Positions 5,699-8,034 of a stretch of 8,034 nt of DNA are shown here, piece by piece. The position numbers were made by a program, and so were the translations under genes. How positions within the stretch are numbered: the stretch's first letter is position 1; each line of letters begins with the position of its first letter. Source of the DNA: JAZLIC01 sp045617225. GTDB lineage: Bacteria > Bacillota > Clostridia > Monoglobales > Monoglobaceae. Under the pieces are notes generated by a model, which saw only the letters and a program-made list of their open reading frames with translations, had not been told where the DNA came from and did no database searches. The DNA is taken from NCBI GenBank assembly GCA_045617225.1, contig JAZLIC010000056.1, positions 1-8,034 of the forward strand, read 5' to 3'.

Positions 5699-7141
5699 CA
5701 TACTGCCCAACAGTTTTTTGACAATTTCACGCTCGTCAAAGGTTATGGTTGAGTCTGCCAAAACCTGATAGGTTTCGTGTCCTTTACCTGCAAGAATAAT
5801 AATATCATCAGGCTCAGCAAAATCAAGGGCATACTCAATAGCTTCAAATCGGTTTGGAACAACCGTATACTTTCCGCCACCCTCTTTTGCACCGACTAAA
5901 ATATCATCAATTATCTTTTCAGGGTCCTCACTTCTGGGATTATCACTTGTTATAATGGTGTAGTCCGATAACGATGTGGCAATTTTGCCCATTTTTGGGC
6001 GTTTGCTTATGTCACGGTCACCGCCGCAGCCAAATAGCGTAATAACCCTTCCCTTTGCAAAGTCACGCACCGTATTTATTACATTTAAAAGTCCGTCAGG
6101 AGTGTGAGCATAATCTATAATTACCGTATAAGGCTCATCAATCTCCACGACCTCTATACGCCCTTTTACGCCCTCTGCGTTTGAAAGTCCGTCGGCAATC
6201 TCCTTTAATGAAATTCCCGAACATAAAAGGGTAGTTATGGCAGTTAGTGCATTGTATACCGAGAACCTTCCCGGGATTGCCAAATCCACATGTCTTTTTT
6301 CGTCTTTATACGACACATCAAAGGATATGCCCTCCGCTTTAAGGTCAACCTCTGTCGCTTTTACATCACATTCATTATTGATGCCATAAGTCAAAACTTT
6401 ATCGCACTTTTGGTTTTCAAGGAGATACTCTGCCCCAATATCATCTGCATTTATTGCACCAAGCTTACTAATTGTAAATAAAATGCTCTTTGCCTGCAAA
6501 TATTCTTCCATAGTTTTATGGAAGTCCAAATGGTCTTGCGTTATATTTGTAAACGCACCTACATCAAATGTACAAGCCGTTACTCGGTCAAGGGCAAGAG
6601 CGTGAGAGGAAACCTCCATTACAACATAATCCGCACCTTCGTTTGCCATAGAGTCAAATAACTGCATAAGGGTTAAAGAGTCAGGTGTTGTGCGTTCAGT
6701 TGGAATAACCGTATCACCAATCATATTTTGATTTGTTCCGATAAGTCCCACCTTATAATCAAGGCTTTCAAGCACCGACTTTATAAGATATGTACTTGTT
6801 GTCTTTCCGTTTGTACCTGTTACTCCAAGCAATTTGAATCTTTTATACGGATAATCATAATAGGCAGCCGCAATCTTTGCCATTGCGTACCTTGAATTCT
6901 TTACAACTATGCAAGTCACTCCGAGATTACTTAAATCTTTCTCCGCAACAATTGCCGCCGCACCGTTTTCCACCGCCTTTGGCGCAAACATATGTCCGTC
7001 GGTTGTGTAACCGGAAATACAGATAAACAGATTCCCGGGCTTTACTTCCCTTGAATCAAAGGCGATACCTGTAATATTCATTTGAGTGCTTCCGAAAACT
7101 TCTTCGGTTTCAATTCCGTCTATCAACTTAAAAAGGTTCAT
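5696..7141 (-). CDS. murE: UDP-MurNAc-L-Ala-D-Glu--2,6-diaminopimelate ligase (MurE)
   Basis: MurE is the cytoplasmic ATP-dependent ligase that adds the third residue of the stem peptide. The 481-residue length is normal. Motifs are DSREVKPGNLFICISG (29-44, UDP-binding domain), the P-loop GVTGTNGKTTS (106-116), ERTTPDSL (149-156), EVSSHALALDR (176-186), NITQDHLDFH (199-208), Lys218 in AKSILF (the expected carbamoylated lysine), YNALTA (296-301), DYAHTPDGL (343-351), GCGGDRDISKRP (371-382), DNPRSEDP (400-407) and AGKGHE (451-456). The DNPR motif is the known mark of meso-diaminopimelate-adding enzymes as opposed to lysine-adding ones, so a DAP-type peptidoglycan is inferred. The ATG has GGGGAG seven bases upstream and follows the PBP gene by 24 bases. 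Confidence 0.97.
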   Translation of the reverse strand: MNLFKLIDGIETEEVFGSTQMNITGIAFDSREVKPGNLFICISGYTTDGHMFAPKAVENGAAAIVAEKDLSNLGVTCIVVKNSRYAMAKIAAAYYDYPYKRFKLLGVTGTNGKTTSTYLIKSVLESLDYKVGLIGTNQNMIGDTVIPTERTTPDSLTLMQLFDSMANEGADYVVMEVSSHALALDRVTACTFDVGAFTNITQDHLDFHKTMEEYLQAKSILFTISKLGAINADDIGAEYLLENQKCDKVLTYGINNECDVKATEVDLKAEGISFDVSYKDEKRHVDLAIPGRFSVYNALTAITTLLCSGISLKEIADGLSNAEGVKGRIEVVEIDEPYTVIIDYAHTPDGLLNVINTVRDFAKGRVITLFGCGGDRDISKRPKMGKIATSLSDYTIITSDNPRSEDPEKIIDDILVGAKEGGGKYTVVPNRFEAIEYALDFAEPDDIIILAGKGHETYQVLADSTITFDEREIVKKLLGSM

Positions 7142-7165
7142 CTTTCTTCTCCCCTTTGCAACCTG

Positions 7166-8034
7166 CTAATCCATCGCATCGTTATAGCTGAAGTTTAGTA
7201 CAATAACCGTTCCGGGCTCAACCAACGTTCCCGCCTTAGGCGACTGCCCGGAGCATATCGCAAAGCCCGAGCCTGCAACACCGCTTATCTTACTGTTAAG
7301 TCCGCATCCGCTCATATTTGCAGTAGCATTTGCCACCGATTCGCCTATAACATTCGGAACTTCTACCGTCTTTTCGACCTTTGTATTGTCCATATACCCC
7401 ACTACATACGACTCATTAGAAAGCTTGGTATGCGGCTTTGGTATCTGGTCAACAATCTTTTCGCCACTGCCTTTAAGTTTAAGCATTAAGCCACATTCTT
7501 CAAGAGCAATCTTGGCATCACTCTCGGTCATACCTGTTATATCCGGAACTTCAATATCAACATATTTTTGTTCTTCTTCGTTATATACAGGCTCAACCTT
7601 TAAATATTGCAAGGTTTCCTCTAAAATATTCTTAACAACAGGAGCGGCAATCTGTCCTCCGTAATAAGAATATCCCGTAGGCTCATCAAGGATTACCAGG
7701 CAGACAACCTTTGGGTCATCAGCAGGTGCAAATCCTATAAATGAAGCAACATACTTGTTATTTCCTCTGGGCTGCTTTTCCGAAGTACCTGTCTTGCCTG
7801 CAACTCTGTATCCTGCAATGTACGCATTTTTACCACCGCCGTCGGTTACAACGGACTCTAATATGCCGCACATTGTTTTGCTTGTTTCCTTTGATATTAC
7901 CTGTCGCACAACCGTTTTATCCTTAGACGATACCACGCTTTTATCGGAATTTACAATTTCTTTGACAAGGTGCGGTTTAAGAAGTGTTCCGCCGTTTGCA
8001 ATAGCACTTACCGCAGTAATCAATTGAAGGGGTG
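7166..8034 (-). CDS. spoVD: Class B penicillin-binding protein with two PASTA domains (SpoVD/FtsI type), 5' end outside window
   Basis: The frame is open to the window edge. Its first visible residues are PLQLITAVSAIANGG, an internal part of the transpeptidase domain, so the true start lies beyond 8034; the in-frame TTG at 8021-8023 is an internal Leu codon. About 288 C-terminal residues are seen. The KTG triad motif lies in VAGKTGTSEK (codons at about 7784-7795), followed by SFIGFAPADDPK and the end of the catalytic domain. Then come two PASTA repeats: VPDITGMTESDAK through YVVGYMDN (about 7545-7388) and VPNVIGESVANAT through VIVLNFSY (about 7360-7180). The SxxK and SxN motifs are outside the window. 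It cross-links peptidoglycan outside the membrane, probably with the SEDS protein encoded downstream. B. subtilis SpoVD carries one PASTA domain and PBP2x-type proteins two, so a sporulation or a vegetative division role cannot be decided. The symbol is therefore tentative. Confidence 0.9.
   Translation of the reverse strand, partial: PLQLITAVSAIANGGTLLKPHLVKEIVNSDKSVVSSKDKTVVRQVISKETSKTMCGILESVVTDGGGKNAYIAGYRVAGKTGTSEKQPRGNNKYVASFIGFAPADDPKVVCLVILDEPTGYSYYGGQIAAPVVKNILEETLQYLKVEPVYNEEEQKYVDIEVPDITGMTESDAKIALEECGLMLKLKGSGEKIVDQIPKPHTKLSNESYVVGYMDNTKVEKTVEVPNVIGESVANATANMSGCGLNSKISGVAGSGFAICSGQSPKAGTLVEPGTVIVLNFSYNDAMD

Noticed and set aside
7386..8027. Plus-strand open frames of 92, 61 and 90 codons opposite the PBP gene
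   Set aside because: They overlap conserved transpeptidase and PASTA coding sequence and also partly overlap one another. Their composition is that of reverse-strand shadows, so they are not separate genes.
1..8034. CRISPR arrays, tRNA or rRNA genes, insertion sequences, phage or defence genes
   Set aside because: The window is filled by tightly packed cell wall genes. I saw no spaced repeats, no terminal inverted repeats with a transposase, and no RNA gene signatures.

Overview
The window is one continuous piece of a dcw (division and cell wall) gene cluster. Every gene is on the minus strand, so transcription runs from the high-coordinate end to the low-coordinate end. In that order it holds the 3' part of a PASTA-containing class B penicillin-binding protein (spoVD/ftsI type), then murE, murF, mraY, a SEDS glycosyltransferase gene (ftsW/spoVE), murG and murA. 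The gaps are only 11 to 55 bases. I see no terminator or promoter between the genes, so they most likely form one transcription unit. No gene-free stretch exceeds 60 bases.

The organism is probably a low- to moderate-GC Gram-positive bacterium of the Clostridia. The evidence is the cluster layout (spoVD-type PBP with PASTA repeats, SEDS protein, murG followed by murA), the strong GGAGG-type ribosome binding sites, the use of TTG starts, and a MurE with the DNPR motif typical of enzymes that add meso-diaminopimelate. This is inference from layout and motifs; I cannot place it to genus.

The genes form a pathway. MurA makes the first committed step on UDP-GlcNAc. MurE and MurF add the third residue and the D-Ala-D-Ala dipeptide to UDP-MurNAc-peptide. 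MraY moves the product onto undecaprenyl phosphate to give lipid I, and MurG adds GlcNAc to give lipid II. The SEDS protein polymerises lipid II and the class B PBP cross-links the chains. murD, often found between mraY and ftsW, is not there.

The part worth a second look is the low-coordinate end. The murA reading frame is interrupted by an in-frame TAA at 84-86, yet clear MurA-like sequence continues in the same frame up to the window edge. A 33-base near-perfect hairpin lies in the murG-murA gap, one base away from the murA ribosome binding site. Apart from these points the region looks like an ordinary dcw cluster, and I did not find a novel system.
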